A stretch of DNA of 7,447 nucleotides, taken from contig CALPPJ020000057.1 of the NCBI GenBank assembly GCA_943325425.2, positions 1-7,447 on the forward strand, given 5' to 3'. The DNA is from Bifidobacterium breve. GTDB lineage: Bacteria; Actinomycetota; Acidimicrobiia; Acidimicrobiales; Ilumatobacteraceae. Position numbers and translations under genes: made by a program. This document shows positions 1 through 6,752 of this stretch, one piece after another. Numbering within the stretch: position 1 is the first letter of the stretch; the number at the start of each line of letters is the position of its first letter. The notes beneath the pieces were generated by a model. That model saw only the letters and a list, made by a program, of their open reading frames with translations, was not told where the DNA came from and searched no databases.

Positions 1-13
1 CGAACTGCCTCAG

Positions 14-1507
14 GTGCGACTGGCATTTCCTTCGTTCGCAGTATTGCTCTTGACATTGCCAGCAATGTGGAATGGGGCCGCTCATGTTCACAACCACAGC
101 GCCACTGTTGATGCAAGCGGGAACGTCATCGACGAATCGCAACCTCACGGCCACGATGAAGCCAACGTGTCCGTCGCGCAAGTTGCGAACGAAAACGTGA
201 CCCAAGGTGCGAACGAAACCGTTGCCCAATGGCCGCGCGCTTACGATCCAGCAAGTGGTATCGACATCAGTGGAGTTCCCGGAGTTTCTATTGACCAAGA
301 ACTTCGAGCCCGCGACTTGATTGAACAGTCACTGAAACTGCTCCCCCAGTGGGCCGACACCGCAACTGCAATCTCCGGTGGCTGGAATTCAATTGGCGAT
401 GCATCAACTGGCTTTGAGCACTACATCAATCGTCGACTGATTGAGGACGACAAATTCCTTGATCCTTCAGCCCCCGAATCTCTTGTGTACAAAGTCGATG
501 GCGAAAGTCGCACGCTGGTTTCGGCCATGTTTATCGCAAAAACTGGAGTCGCCATCGATGACCCGACCCTGCTTGATTTCGCCGGCAACTTAATGCAGTG
601 GCATATGCACGACAACCTGTGCTGGACACGCAATGCCGCTGGCGTAGCTGTGATCGGTGGAGTCACCGATGCCAATGGCAACTGTCCCCCTGGTTCAGTG
701 CGAGCTGGTGCTGGCAATGCCATGGTGCACGTCTGGATCGCCCCACATCCTTGTGGCCCATTCGCTGCACTCGAAGGCAATGGCGCCGGTCGAGCCAATG
801 TCAGTGATGCTGAACGAGTTGATATGTGCAACGCATCGCATGCCCACCCAGACGGATCGTCAACAAACGGAGCAGTCGCAACAACGACAACAGCGCCAAC
901 GTATAACGACACTGGCGCTACTCGTATTTCGCTGGCCGGTTTTGCTGGAGTCACTGCCGAACAACAGGCCCGCGCCGAAGAACTGATTTTTCAAACTCGC
1001 ACAATTTTGCCGAAGTTTGCCACTCCAGAGATAGCTGTTGAATATGGATTTACCTCCATCCAAGATGCAAGTACCGGCGTTGAGCATTACATCAATTGGT
1101 CGTGGATCAATGATGAACATGAACTCAATCCCAACTATCCCGAAAGTTTGGTCTTCGCTGTTGGTCCAGGTGGCAGTCGCACCTTGGTCTCGGCGATGTA
1201 CATGGTTGGTGACGAATACAAGTTAGAGACGGTTCCTGATGTCGGCGGTCCGCTCACTCAGTGGCACATCCACAACAACTTGTGTTTCAACCAAGACCCG
1301 AAGATTTCAGGGTCTACTCGAGTTGTTGGGGTGACTTCCGAAGATGGCCCATGTTCGTTCGGAATTAAACTTCAGCCCAATCCGATGTTGCATGTCTGGC
1401 TCACTCCACAAGCCTGCGGACCATTTGCTGCACTTGAAGGCATTGGCGCTGGGCAGATCAAGCCTGGCGAGGAACGCCTGTGTGATGAAGTGCACTCGCA
1501 CGGCTAA
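14..1507 (+). CDS. Exported protein with two copies of a ~200-residue Cys/His-conserved domain, function unknown
   Basis: I do not recognise this family. Residues 1-23 look like a signal peptide: an Arg at position 2, a hydrophobic core, then Ala-Ala before a His-rich stretch (HVHNH, later HGH). Residues 49-72 are three degenerate octapeptides of the form xANxxVxQ. Two homologous domains follow, about residues 83-278 and 304-496, joined by a Thr/Ala/Gly-rich linker. Each domain carries DASTG-x-EHYIN (129-139 and 351-361), QWH-x-H-x-NLC (195-203 and 416-424), HVW followed by CGPFAALEG (247-255 and 468-476), and a Cys followed by H-x-H near its end. All eight cysteines of the protein pair up between the copies (203/424, 224/447, 247/468, 272/490). 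The conserved His and Cys suggest a metal site or disulfides in an extracytoplasmic protein, which is inference. The start is a GTG at 14. The frame is open to the window edge, so the true start could lie further left. The 3' end overlaps the convergent permease gene by 50 nt. Confidence 0.85.
   Translation: MRLAFPSFAVLLLTLPAMWNGAAHVHNHSATVDASGNVIDESQPHGHDEANVSVAQVANENVTQGANETVAQWPRAYDPASGIDISGVPGVSIDQELRARDLIEQSLKLLPQWADTATAISGGWNSIGDASTGFEHYINRRLIEDDKFLDPSAPESLVYKVDGESRTLVSAMFIAKTGVAIDDPTLLDFAGNLMQWHMHDNLCWTRNAAGVAVIGGVTDANGNCPPGSVRAGAGNAMVHVWIAPHPCGPFAALEGNGAGRANVSDAERVDMCNASHAHPDGSSTNGAVATTTTAPTYNDTGATRISLAGFAGVTAEQQARAEELIFQTRTILPKFATPEIAVEYGFTSIQDASTGVEHYINWSWINDEHELNPNYPESLVFAVGPGGSRTLVSAMYMVGDEYKLETVPDVGGPLTQWHIHNNLCFNQDPKISGSTRVVGVTSEDGPCSFGIKLQPNPMLHVWLTPQACGPFAALEGIGAGQIKPGEERLCDEVHSHG
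158..229 (+). repeat. Three in-frame 24-nt degenerate tandem repeats
   Basis: Three consecutive 24-nt units at 158-181, 182-205 and 206-229 encode EANVSVAQ, VANENVTQ and GANETVAQ. The second and third units match at 20 of 24 bases and the first is more diverged. They lie between the predicted signal peptide and the first conserved domain, so they probably form a flexible, polar spacer. The in-frame unit length means copy number could change without breaking the gene. Confidence 0.6.
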
Positions 1508-2624
1508 TACTTCGTTGCACGACAAACACCCAAGCAAATCCAACGACGCAGACGCCGAGCACGACTACCGGCATCGATGTTGATCCGACCGTGTCAATCA
1601 ACGATCCGATTGAAACCGGAACAATCAGTCCCCCGATTGCCGCGGCTCCAACGATCCACGCGGTGGTTTGAGCCGAGAGCGAGAGCTTCTCGTCAACCAT
1701 TGCAATCATCGTCGGATATTGCGGACCCGAAGCGAATCCGAATAGTCCTGCACCTATCCAAATAGTCAGTGCGTTAGTGTCTCCCAAAATCATGATGAGT
1801 AAACCCACTAACGAAATTCCACATGACCAGCCAACAATAGTGAGTGGCTTAAAGATCTTGCTCAGCGGAATTGCGACTAATCGCGACAGAGCAAACGAGG
1901 CCCAAAAAATTGCTGTAACCAATGCTGGGTTCGAACCACCCAGTCCTTGATCTTCGGCGTAAGTGTGGATCCATCCAGCAAAACCAACTTCACCCCCGAC
2001 ATAGAGCAGGAAGAAAACTGCCACCTGCGCGACAACTTTCGTTGGCAACTCAGGTCGGTGAATATCTGGTGCATGTTCTGGTTCAAATGGCGAATCACGA
2101 CGGCCAAGTATGGCAAGAGACACCAGAGCGAAAAAGCCGACCACAATAGAAACTGGCCACAAATGATCAGTAAATGAAATTGCTCGATCAACAATCAGGG
2201 GGGCGACTAGCGCACCAACTCCGAAAAGCAAATGCATGGCATTAAGTGCCGGTCCAGATTTTCCGGCGCGCGCCCACACCACCATGATGTTCATTGATGC
2301 ATCAGTCATGCCAGTCGCCGATCCGATCAAGGCTGCACCAATAGCCGCATACGCATACGTCGATGCAAGCGCGATGAAAAGCACGCCAACTGAAAAAGCA
2401 ACAACGCCGATTCGTAGCACCACATGGCCTCCCCATCGAGTCACCCAACGGCCACCAATAAGCGCTCCGAAAAAATTGCTTGCTGCAATCACGGCAAACA
2501 AGATTCCGACAACACCTGCACTGACCCCTAATTGATCCTCAAGGTACGAAACTGATGGTCCGAGCAAGGACAGGGCTATACCCATCACAAACGCTACGTA
2601 GAAATATGGAAAAACTGGTTTCAG
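1458..2624 (-). CDS. MFS permease, FucP/NaGLT1 (MFSD4)-like, probable sugar or small-solute transporter
   Basis: The 388-residue product is an integral membrane protein with about twelve hydrophobic segments (roughly residues 8-26, 36-56, 66-88, 91-115, 128-146, 154-174, 199-222, 233-253, 262-281, 284-304, 316-338 and 350-370). A polar central loop lies at 175-198. Family marks are the loop 2-3 motif GGRWVTRWGG (57-66), NAMHLLFGVGALVAPLI (128-144), YVGGEVGFAGWIHTYAED (208-225) and GFASGPQYPTMIAMVDE (296-312). These resemble fucose-permease and sodium-glucose NaGLT1/MFSD4 relatives; the substrate cannot be read from sequence. The chosen start is CTG at 2624, overlapping the TGA of the upstream gene as CTGA. 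Between an ATG at 2723 and a GTG at 2588 this frame holds no ATG, GTG or TTG. The ATG start would add a Cys/Arg/His-rich tail that looks non-coding, and the GTG would cut into helix 1. The last 16 residues overlap the convergent gene at the left. Confidence 0.85.
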   Translation of the reverse strand: MKPVFPYFYVAFVMGIALSLLGPSVSYLEDQLGVSAGVVGILFAVIAASNFFGALIGGRWVTRWGGHVVLRIGVVAFSVGVLFIALASTYAYAAIGAALIGSATGMTDASMNIMVVWARAGKSGPALNAMHLLFGVGALVAPLIVDRAISFTDHLWPVSIVVGFFALVSLAILGRRDSPFEPEHAPDIHRPELPTKVVAQVAVFFLLYVGGEVGFAGWIHTYAEDQGLGGSNPALVTAIFWASFALSRLVAIPLSKIFKPLTIVGWSCGISLVGLLIMILGDTNALTIWIGAGLFGFASGPQYPTMIAMVDEKLSLSAQTTAWIVGAAAIGGLIVPVSIGSLIDTVGSTSMPVVVLGVCVVGFAWVFVVQRSISRASALHHTGVPRQA

Positions 2625-4282
2625 GGCATACTCACAATGGTGACGGTTCCGCTTGCTCCGTCGACAGTGATCGTTGCACCATCGGGAATACGCACAGTCG
2701 CATCGGTGACGCTGACAACACATGGAATTCCAAGTTCACGACTCACAATGATTGCGTGACTCACAACGGCACCAACGTTCACGACAACTGCTCCAGCGGC
2801 AACGAAGAGCGGAGTCCAAGCCGGGTCGGTGAACGGTGCAACCAGAACTTCGCCTGGCTCTAACGCCATCGGATCAGCGGCATCAAGAATGATCCGTGCC
2901 TTACCCGTGTACGTTCCTGGAGCACCAGACATTCCCGTCAATATTTCACCACCGTGCACAGCAACAGCAGTTGATTCACCCTTCAACGCCCACTGGGACA
3001 AAGGCGCAACAACACCATTCACGATGAACGGTGGTTCAAGTTGAAAGAGCTCTAGGTATTGACGTTCGCGCTGCGCCAATCGAGCTCTGAATTCATCAGG
3101 CTGCGCGATGAAGGCATCAAGTTCGTCAGCAAGCAACATGCAGATCTGCGATGTGCTGTAGCCAGTGCGTGCGGCCAAAGCAAACGCGGCCATTCGAACT
3201 TCATGCACCACTTTGATGATGTTGGTTTTGGCGCGTTCACGACCAGCCAAATACAGGTGCGCTGATTTCAAGGCCATTTCAAATTGCGCTAATGCTTCTG
3301 GGTCGCCAGCCAAGGCTTCACGCACTCGTTTTTCAGCAGTTCGACGAAGTTCGGCATTCTTCTCATTACGAATAACCGGACTCTCACTATTGGCGGCACC
3401 GCGCATCGTGTCAATGAGTGAGGTCACCAAAGTTGGCTTGGTCTCCCATGTGTCCGAACGAATGTCCCATTCGTTCGGCCCACGACTTCCGAATTCACGG
3501 ATGAACGCTGCGAATTTTTCGGCATATTCACCCGAATCTTTCGACAAGCGCGAAAGTTCCCACATCGCCCGACTTGGAGCCGCCGAATCAACATCGCCAA
3601 TAGCGGTAATCAAAGTCAGCACCAACGACGGATCACCCAAAGCTGCGGCGATTGCGCCAAGCGCACCTGGCCCAATGGAAGTACCAGCCGTCATATCGAG
3701 GTGATGTTGAAAGTCGCGTCGCAAAGTTGCCGTGAACGAACGCATGCGTTGAACGAGTGCGACTTCATCAAGATTGGACAAATCTGGACGTGATGCCCGT
3801 GCCTCGTTGGAAATCTTTTGATCTTCTAGCAACTCCGGGAGGGCTTGTGCCGTCATGACTCGGCCCATCCATTCGCCTAGGCGCGCCGTGTTGTCGGCAT
3901 TCTCATGCCAAGGTTCAGGGATATACGGCGGCACATCAGGGTGAGTTCCAAAGTACGTGGCATCAATCATCTCGGGTGCAAGACCAGGACCACGCACGCC
4001 AAACATACGGGCCGTTGAAGCGTTGATGAACAAGTAACCACCGAAGAGTCCGACCACTTCTGGGTAGCGCTGGTCCATTTCGTGATCACTAAATGTACCG
4101 ACATCCATTTGGCAGTCCCGCCAACCCATCACGACTCCAGGCTCCCAGACAACGGTCCAACACAAAGGGCTACACGGATCAGGCAAAACTTCACCAGCAT
4201 TTGCCCGGGTATACACCGGCAGCTTTTGGCTTGGAGTCCAGTCGGTTAACCAACGATCTGGCAACGAATTCGCTGAGTTCAT
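2621..4282 (-). CDS. PEP-utiliser swivelling-His domain protein, RPH/PEP-synthase-like, without ATP-grasp domain
   Basis: The 553-residue product ends in a PEP-utilising-enzyme mobile domain (about 450-550). Its GAVVVNVGAVVSHAIIVSRE stretch (497-516) continues into LGIPCVVSV; H509 of the SHA motif is the expected phospho-carrier. The N-terminal half resembles the middle domain of rifampicin phosphotransferases and PEP-synthase-like proteins: VYTRANAGEVLPDPCSPLCW (23-42), FGSRGPNEWDI (264-274) and a helical GRERAKTNIIKVVHEVR (347-363). The N-terminal ATP-grasp (PPDK_N) domain that makes phospho-His in full-length enzymes is missing, so the protein would need a partner from elsewhere, or may not phosphorylate anything. 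It is probably cytosolic. The ATG at 4282 is chosen because GGGGGA lies 5 nt upstream and the dyads then fall outside the gene. In-frame GTGs at 4366, 4351 and 4348 would lengthen it by up to 28 residues without recognisable sequence. It precedes, and likely couples to, the permease gene. Confidence 0.85.
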   Translation of the reverse strand: MNSANSLPDRWLTDWTPSQKLPVYTRANAGEVLPDPCSPLCWTVVWEPGVVMGWRDCQMDVGTFSDHEMDQRYPEVVGLFGGYLFINASTARMFGVRGPGLAPEMIDATYFGTHPDVPPYIPEPWHENADNTARLGEWMGRVMTAQALPELLEDQKISNEARASRPDLSNLDEVALVQRMRSFTATLRRDFQHHLDMTAGTSIGPGALGAIAAALGDPSLVLTLITAIGDVDSAAPSRAMWELSRLSKDSGEYAEKFAAFIREFGSRGPNEWDIRSDTWETKPTLVTSLIDTMRGAANSESPVIRNEKNAELRRTAEKRVREALAGDPEALAQFEMALKSAHLYLAGRERAKTNIIKVVHEVRMAAFALAARTGYSTSQICMLLADELDAFIAQPDEFRARLAQRERQYLELFQLEPPFIVNGVVAPLSQWALKGESTAVAVHGGEILTGMSGAPGTYTGKARIILDAADPMALEPGEVLVAPFTDPAWTPLFVAAGAVVVNVGAVVSHAIIVSRELGIPCVVSVTDATVRIPDGATITVDGASGTVTIVSMP

Positions 4283-4306
4283 GACATTCCCCCACGGTTT
4301 AATAGG

Positions 4307-4322
4307 CGCAACCCCCGTTGCG
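4307..4322. promoter_or_regulatory. Perfect dyad CGCAAC-N4-GTTGCG, candidate operator
   Basis: A perfect inverted repeat with 6-bp arms and a CCCC spacer lies 25 bp upstream of the chosen start of the PEP-utiliser gene, just upstream of the TATTAA hexamer on the minus strand. Its position would suit a repressor or activator site. It is short enough to occur by chance. Confidence 0.3.
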
Positions 4323-4331
4323 GTCTCTTCA

Positions 4332-4345
4332 CTGACTTTAGTCAG
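4332..4345. promoter_or_regulatory. Perfect dyad CTGACT-TT-AGTCAG, candidate operator
   Basis: A second perfect inverted repeat with 6-bp arms and a 2-nt spacer is centred 24 bp from the first dyad, in the same divergent region. The compact, near-uninterrupted palindrome looks more like a dimeric regulator site than an RNA hairpin, since two loop bases cannot close a stem. Which regulator would bind is unknown. Confidence 0.3.
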
Positions 4346-4441
4346 CACCACTTCCCCAATAGCCACCTGCCGTACTTACTGTCACACCAACCAATCCTCG
4401 TCCAACAGGAAATCTTTGCTCGATAGGGGCAGACTTTTGCT

Positions 4442-6055
4442 GTGAGTGAATCTGAACAAGCTGGCAAGACACCGAACGACCTGCAATGGGGTTCGTTTAC
4501 CGAATCTGCACCGTGGGTCTTAGATCGCGAGGAGATTCGCTGGCTGTCTCTTGCGCCTGGTCTGCGGGCTCGAGCAAATGCAGAAGTTCCCACTCTCACC
4601 ACCCCTCGTCGGCTGCCACCGGGCGCACGAGTGATCACTGTTGCCACCCAAATTATTGGCGCCCTTGCACCTTGGTATCTCAAAAAGAAGCGTGGCAAGT
4701 TTCAAGACACGTCAAGTAGCCACGCCGATGTTTCACTGCGCTTGCGTCAGGCCGTTGAAGTCCTCGGGCCGACGTACATCAAGCTTGGACAAATCATTTC
4801 CTCCGGTGAAGGACTATTCCCTGCCGAACTTGTCGACCAATTCAAGAAATGTCGCGACCAAGTTCCGGCTGAACCTTTTGCAACCGTTCGCCAAACTGTC
4901 GAACAAGATCTGGGCGCCCGTTTAGAAGATGTCTTTGAATGGTTTGACGAGAAAGAACTTGCTGCGGCTTCAATTGCTCAAGTACACGCTGCTCGCTTGC
5001 TGACTGGAGAAGATGTTGTCGTCAAGGTGCAACGACCCCGTGTTGCTTCACTTGTCCGCAAAGACCTCACCGTGATGGCGTGGATTGCACCATATTTAGT
5101 TGGTCGTATTCCGATTGCAGCGTTAGCCAATCCCCCAGCCCTCGTTGAGTTGTTCGCTGAAACGATTGTTGAAGAACTCGACTTCCGTCTCGAGGCGGCA
5201 AACATGCTCGATGTCGCGGCAATGTTGCATGACTTAGGTCAAGAGGGTTATGTCGTGCCACGACCACACCCACAACTAGTAACTCGCCGAGTCTTGGTGA
5301 TGGAACGAGTTTCTGGTTTCAATTTTGATGATGTAGCCGGAATGAAAGATGCCGGCATAGATACCGAAGCAGTCATCCGCACCGGAATGATCGCCTTTAT
5401 GGAAGGCGCCATGATCCACGGCATCTTCCATGGCGACCTGCACGGAGGAAACTTATTTGTGCTCAAAGATGGCCGAACCGCACTTCTTGATTTCGGAATC
5501 GTTGCCCGACTCTCGCAAGAGCGCCGCTTGGCCTTCTTGCGTTTGATGTTGAGCGCCACAACTAACGACATCAAAGGTCAAATGGCGGCCCTGCGCGACT
5601 TAGGCGCATTGCCTTTTGATACCGACCTTGATGCAGTGATCCGTGATCTACGACTCGATCAAGCAACAATCGACCCCACTACGCTGTCGGGCGAGCAAAT
5701 GGTGAATGAAGTTCAACGTGTGATCAAAGCGTTACTCGGTTACGGAGCAAGCCTGCCTAAAGAACTCATGTTGTACGTCAAAAACATGGTATTCCTTGAT
5801 GGAGCGATTTCACGATTGGCACCCGAGCTTGACATTTTGGGTGAAGTCGCCAACATCTCGATGATGTTTGCTCAACGACACGGCGAACGTCTCGGCAAAG
5901 AACTCGGCGTTGACCCAACTGCTGTTGAATTTGACATGTCCAGTGTCAAAGCAAGTCTCGGGCTTGAAGACAACGTTGATCGCATGACTTACAAAGATCT
6001 GCAGGCACGACGTGAACTGATTCAAAAACGAATGCGCGAACACGTCGGTCGATAA
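4442..6055 (+). CDS. ABC1/UbiB/ADCK-family atypical protein-kinase-like ATPase
   Basis: The 537-residue product has every landmark of the UbiB/ABC1 family. The family signature KLGQ (114-117) lies in TYIKLGQIISS, the Ala-rich nucleotide loop is AAASIAQVH (174-182), the invariant Lys is K195 in VVVKVQRP, and EELDFRLEAAN covers 244-254. The catalytic segment is HGDLHGGN (330-337) and the metal-binding DFG is 350-352. All residues needed for ATP binding are kept, so it is probably active. Family members act as ATPases or kinase-like factors supporting isoprenoid-quinone and other lipid metabolism at membranes. Here the substrate is unknown, and no quinone biosynthesis gene is nearby. A hydrophobic stretch at 64-80 could touch the membrane, but the C-terminal transmembrane pair of proteobacterial UbiB is not seen. 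The start is GTG at 4442, with AGGGG 12 nt upstream. nucS follows after 19 nt on the same strand, so co-transcription is likely. Confidence 0.92.
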   Translation: MSESEQAGKTPNDLQWGSFTESAPWVLDREEIRWLSLAPGLRARANAEVPTLTTPRRLPPGARVITVATQIIGALAPWYLKKKRGKFQDTSSSHADVSLRLRQAVEVLGPTYIKLGQIISSGEGLFPAELVDQFKKCRDQVPAEPFATVRQTVEQDLGARLEDVFEWFDEKELAAASIAQVHAARLLTGEDVVVKVQRPRVASLVRKDLTVMAWIAPYLVGRIPIAALANPPALVELFAETIVEELDFRLEAANMLDVAAMLHDLGQEGYVVPRPHPQLVTRRVLVMERVSGFNFDDVAGMKDAGIDTEAVIRTGMIAFMEGAMIHGIFHGDLHGGNLFVLKDGRTALLDFGIVARLSQERRLAFLRLMLSATTNDIKGQMAALRDLGALPFDTDLDAVIRDLRLDQATIDPTTLSGEQMVNEVQRVIKALLGYGASLPKELMLYVKNMVFLDGAISRLAPELDILGEVANISMMFAQRHGERLGKELGVDPTAVEFDMSSVKASLGLEDNVDRMTYKDLQARRELIQKRMREHVGR

Positions 6056-6074
6056 CAACTAGATTGAACGAGTT

Positions 6075-6734
6075 ATGCGTCTCGTCGTCGCTCGTTGCAG
6101 CGTTCAATACTCTGGTCGCCTCGATGCAACACTGCCCGAGGCAGTTCGACTCATCATGGTCAAAGCTGATGGTTGCGTCGCCATTCATAGTGATGGTGGC
6201 GCCTACAAGCCGCTCAATTGGATGACTGCACCAAACACTGTGGTCGAGATCGAGGGTCAATGGATTGTGACAAATCCCAAGGGCGAAACCTTAACGATCA
6301 ACTTGCACGAAGTCTTCACCGACAGCGCTCATGAATTTGGTGAAGATCCGGGATTGCAAAAAGATGGTGTCGAGGCCCATCTACAAGAACTTCTCGCAGC
6401 CCTACCCGAGACCATTGAAAACGGGCTCACTTTGATTCGCCGTGAATGGCCGACACCTATTGGGCCCGTGGACTTAATGTGTGTCGATACCGAAGGCAAT
6501 TACGTGGCGGTAGAAATCAAGCGACGCGGTGAAATCGACGGTGTTGAACAACTCGCTCGTTATCTCGAACTGCTTCAACCCGATAGCAACCTCAAAGGAT
6601 TGCGCGGCATCTTCGTTGCACAGGTCATTAAGCCGCAGGCCAAGAAAATGGCCGAGCAACGGGGCATTGCATGGGCAGAAGTTGATTACGAAGATCTCCG
6701 GGGCCGACGCCCCGAAGAACTACGTCTGTTTTAA
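6075..6734 (+). CDS. nucS: Mismatch-specific endonuclease NucS (EndoMS)
   Basis: The 219-residue product matches NucS/EndoMS along its full length. This enzyme cuts both strands at mismatched bases and carries the non-canonical mismatch repair of Actinobacteria and many archaea that lack MutS/MutL. The N-terminal dimerisation and DNA-binding domain includes RLVVARCSV (2-10) and AYKPLNWM (43-50). The linker region has DPGLQKDGVEAHLQ (91-104). The RecB-like nuclease domain has GPVD (130-133) and AVEIKRRGEIDGVEQLARYL (145-164). D133, E147 and K149 show the spacing of the known catalytic D, E and K of archaeal homologues. The C-terminal LRLF is the expected sliding-clamp-binding tail. The ATG start agrees with the N-termini of mycobacterial NucS as I remember them. 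The Shine-Dalgarno is weak, so translation may depend on coupling to the kinase gene ending 19 nt upstream. No SOS-box-like palindrome lies in that gap. Confidence 0.97.
   Translation: MRLVVARCSVQYSGRLDATLPEAVRLIMVKADGCVAIHSDGGAYKPLNWMTAPNTVVEIEGQWIVTNPKGETLTINLHEVFTDSAHEFGEDPGLQKDGVEAHLQELLAALPETIENGLTLIRREWPTPIGPVDLMCVDTEGNYVAVEIKRRGEIDGVEQLARYLELLQPDSNLKGLRGIFVAQVIKPQAKKMAEQRGIAWAEVDYEDLRGRRPEELRLF
6699..6714. other. GC-only hairpin CGGGGC-CGAC-GCCCCG at the 3' end of nucS
   Basis: A perfect 6-bp GC stem with a 4-nt loop lies inside the last codons of nucS. In the plus direction the nearest T-run (TTTT near 6729-6732) begins about 14 nt after the stem, too far for a classical intrinsic terminator. 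In the minus direction it lies about 40 nt beyond the hydratase stop, with no T-tract after it. It might slow polymerase between the two convergent genes, but it may simply reflect the coding sequence (RGRRPEE). Confidence 0.2.
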
Positions 6735-6752
6735 ACCAATTCTCTTTTAATC

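Larger units (their letters stand above)
4283..4441. promoter_or_regulatory. Divergent intergenic region between the PEP-utiliser operon and the ubiB-nucS unit
   Basis: About 160 bp separate the two divergently read genes, so both promoters should lie here. On the minus strand TATTAA (4304-4299) could be a -10 element, but the hexamer 17 nt before it is a poor -35. I see no convincing consensus promoter for the plus-strand gene. A minus-strand GGGGGA (about 4293-4288) is a plausible Shine-Dalgarno for the ATG at 4282. A plus-strand AGGGG (4425-4429) precedes the GTG at 4442 at a rather long spacing of 12 nt. If the PEP-utiliser really starts at 4366, the region shrinks to about 75 bp. Confidence 0.45.

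Noticed and set aside
421..954. Minus-strand open frame of 177 codons opposite the exported-protein gene
   Set aside because: It lies wholly antisense to a clearly conserved duplicated domain, its protein has no recognisable motif, and its Ser/Pro/Ala/Arg-rich composition is typical of an antisense shadow.
2625..2723. N-terminal extension of the permease to the ATG at 2723
   Set aside because: The added 33 residues are rich in Cys, Arg and His, overlap the swivelling-His domain of the upstream gene in another frame, and do not look like a membrane-protein N-terminus.
3165..3704. Plus-strand open frame of 179 codons opposite the PEP-utiliser gene
   Set aside because: It is entirely antisense to a gene with strong family motifs, has low-complexity Ala/Ser-rich composition and no motif of its own.
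4283..4366. Longer PEP-utiliser start at the GTG at 4366
   Set aside because: The extra 28 residues show no family similarity, the GTG has a poor ribosome site, and both dyads would fall inside the gene. It is not excluded.
6699..6750. Intrinsic terminator between nucS and the hydratase gene
   Set aside because: The GC hairpin is inside nucS and no T-tract directly follows the stem in either direction.
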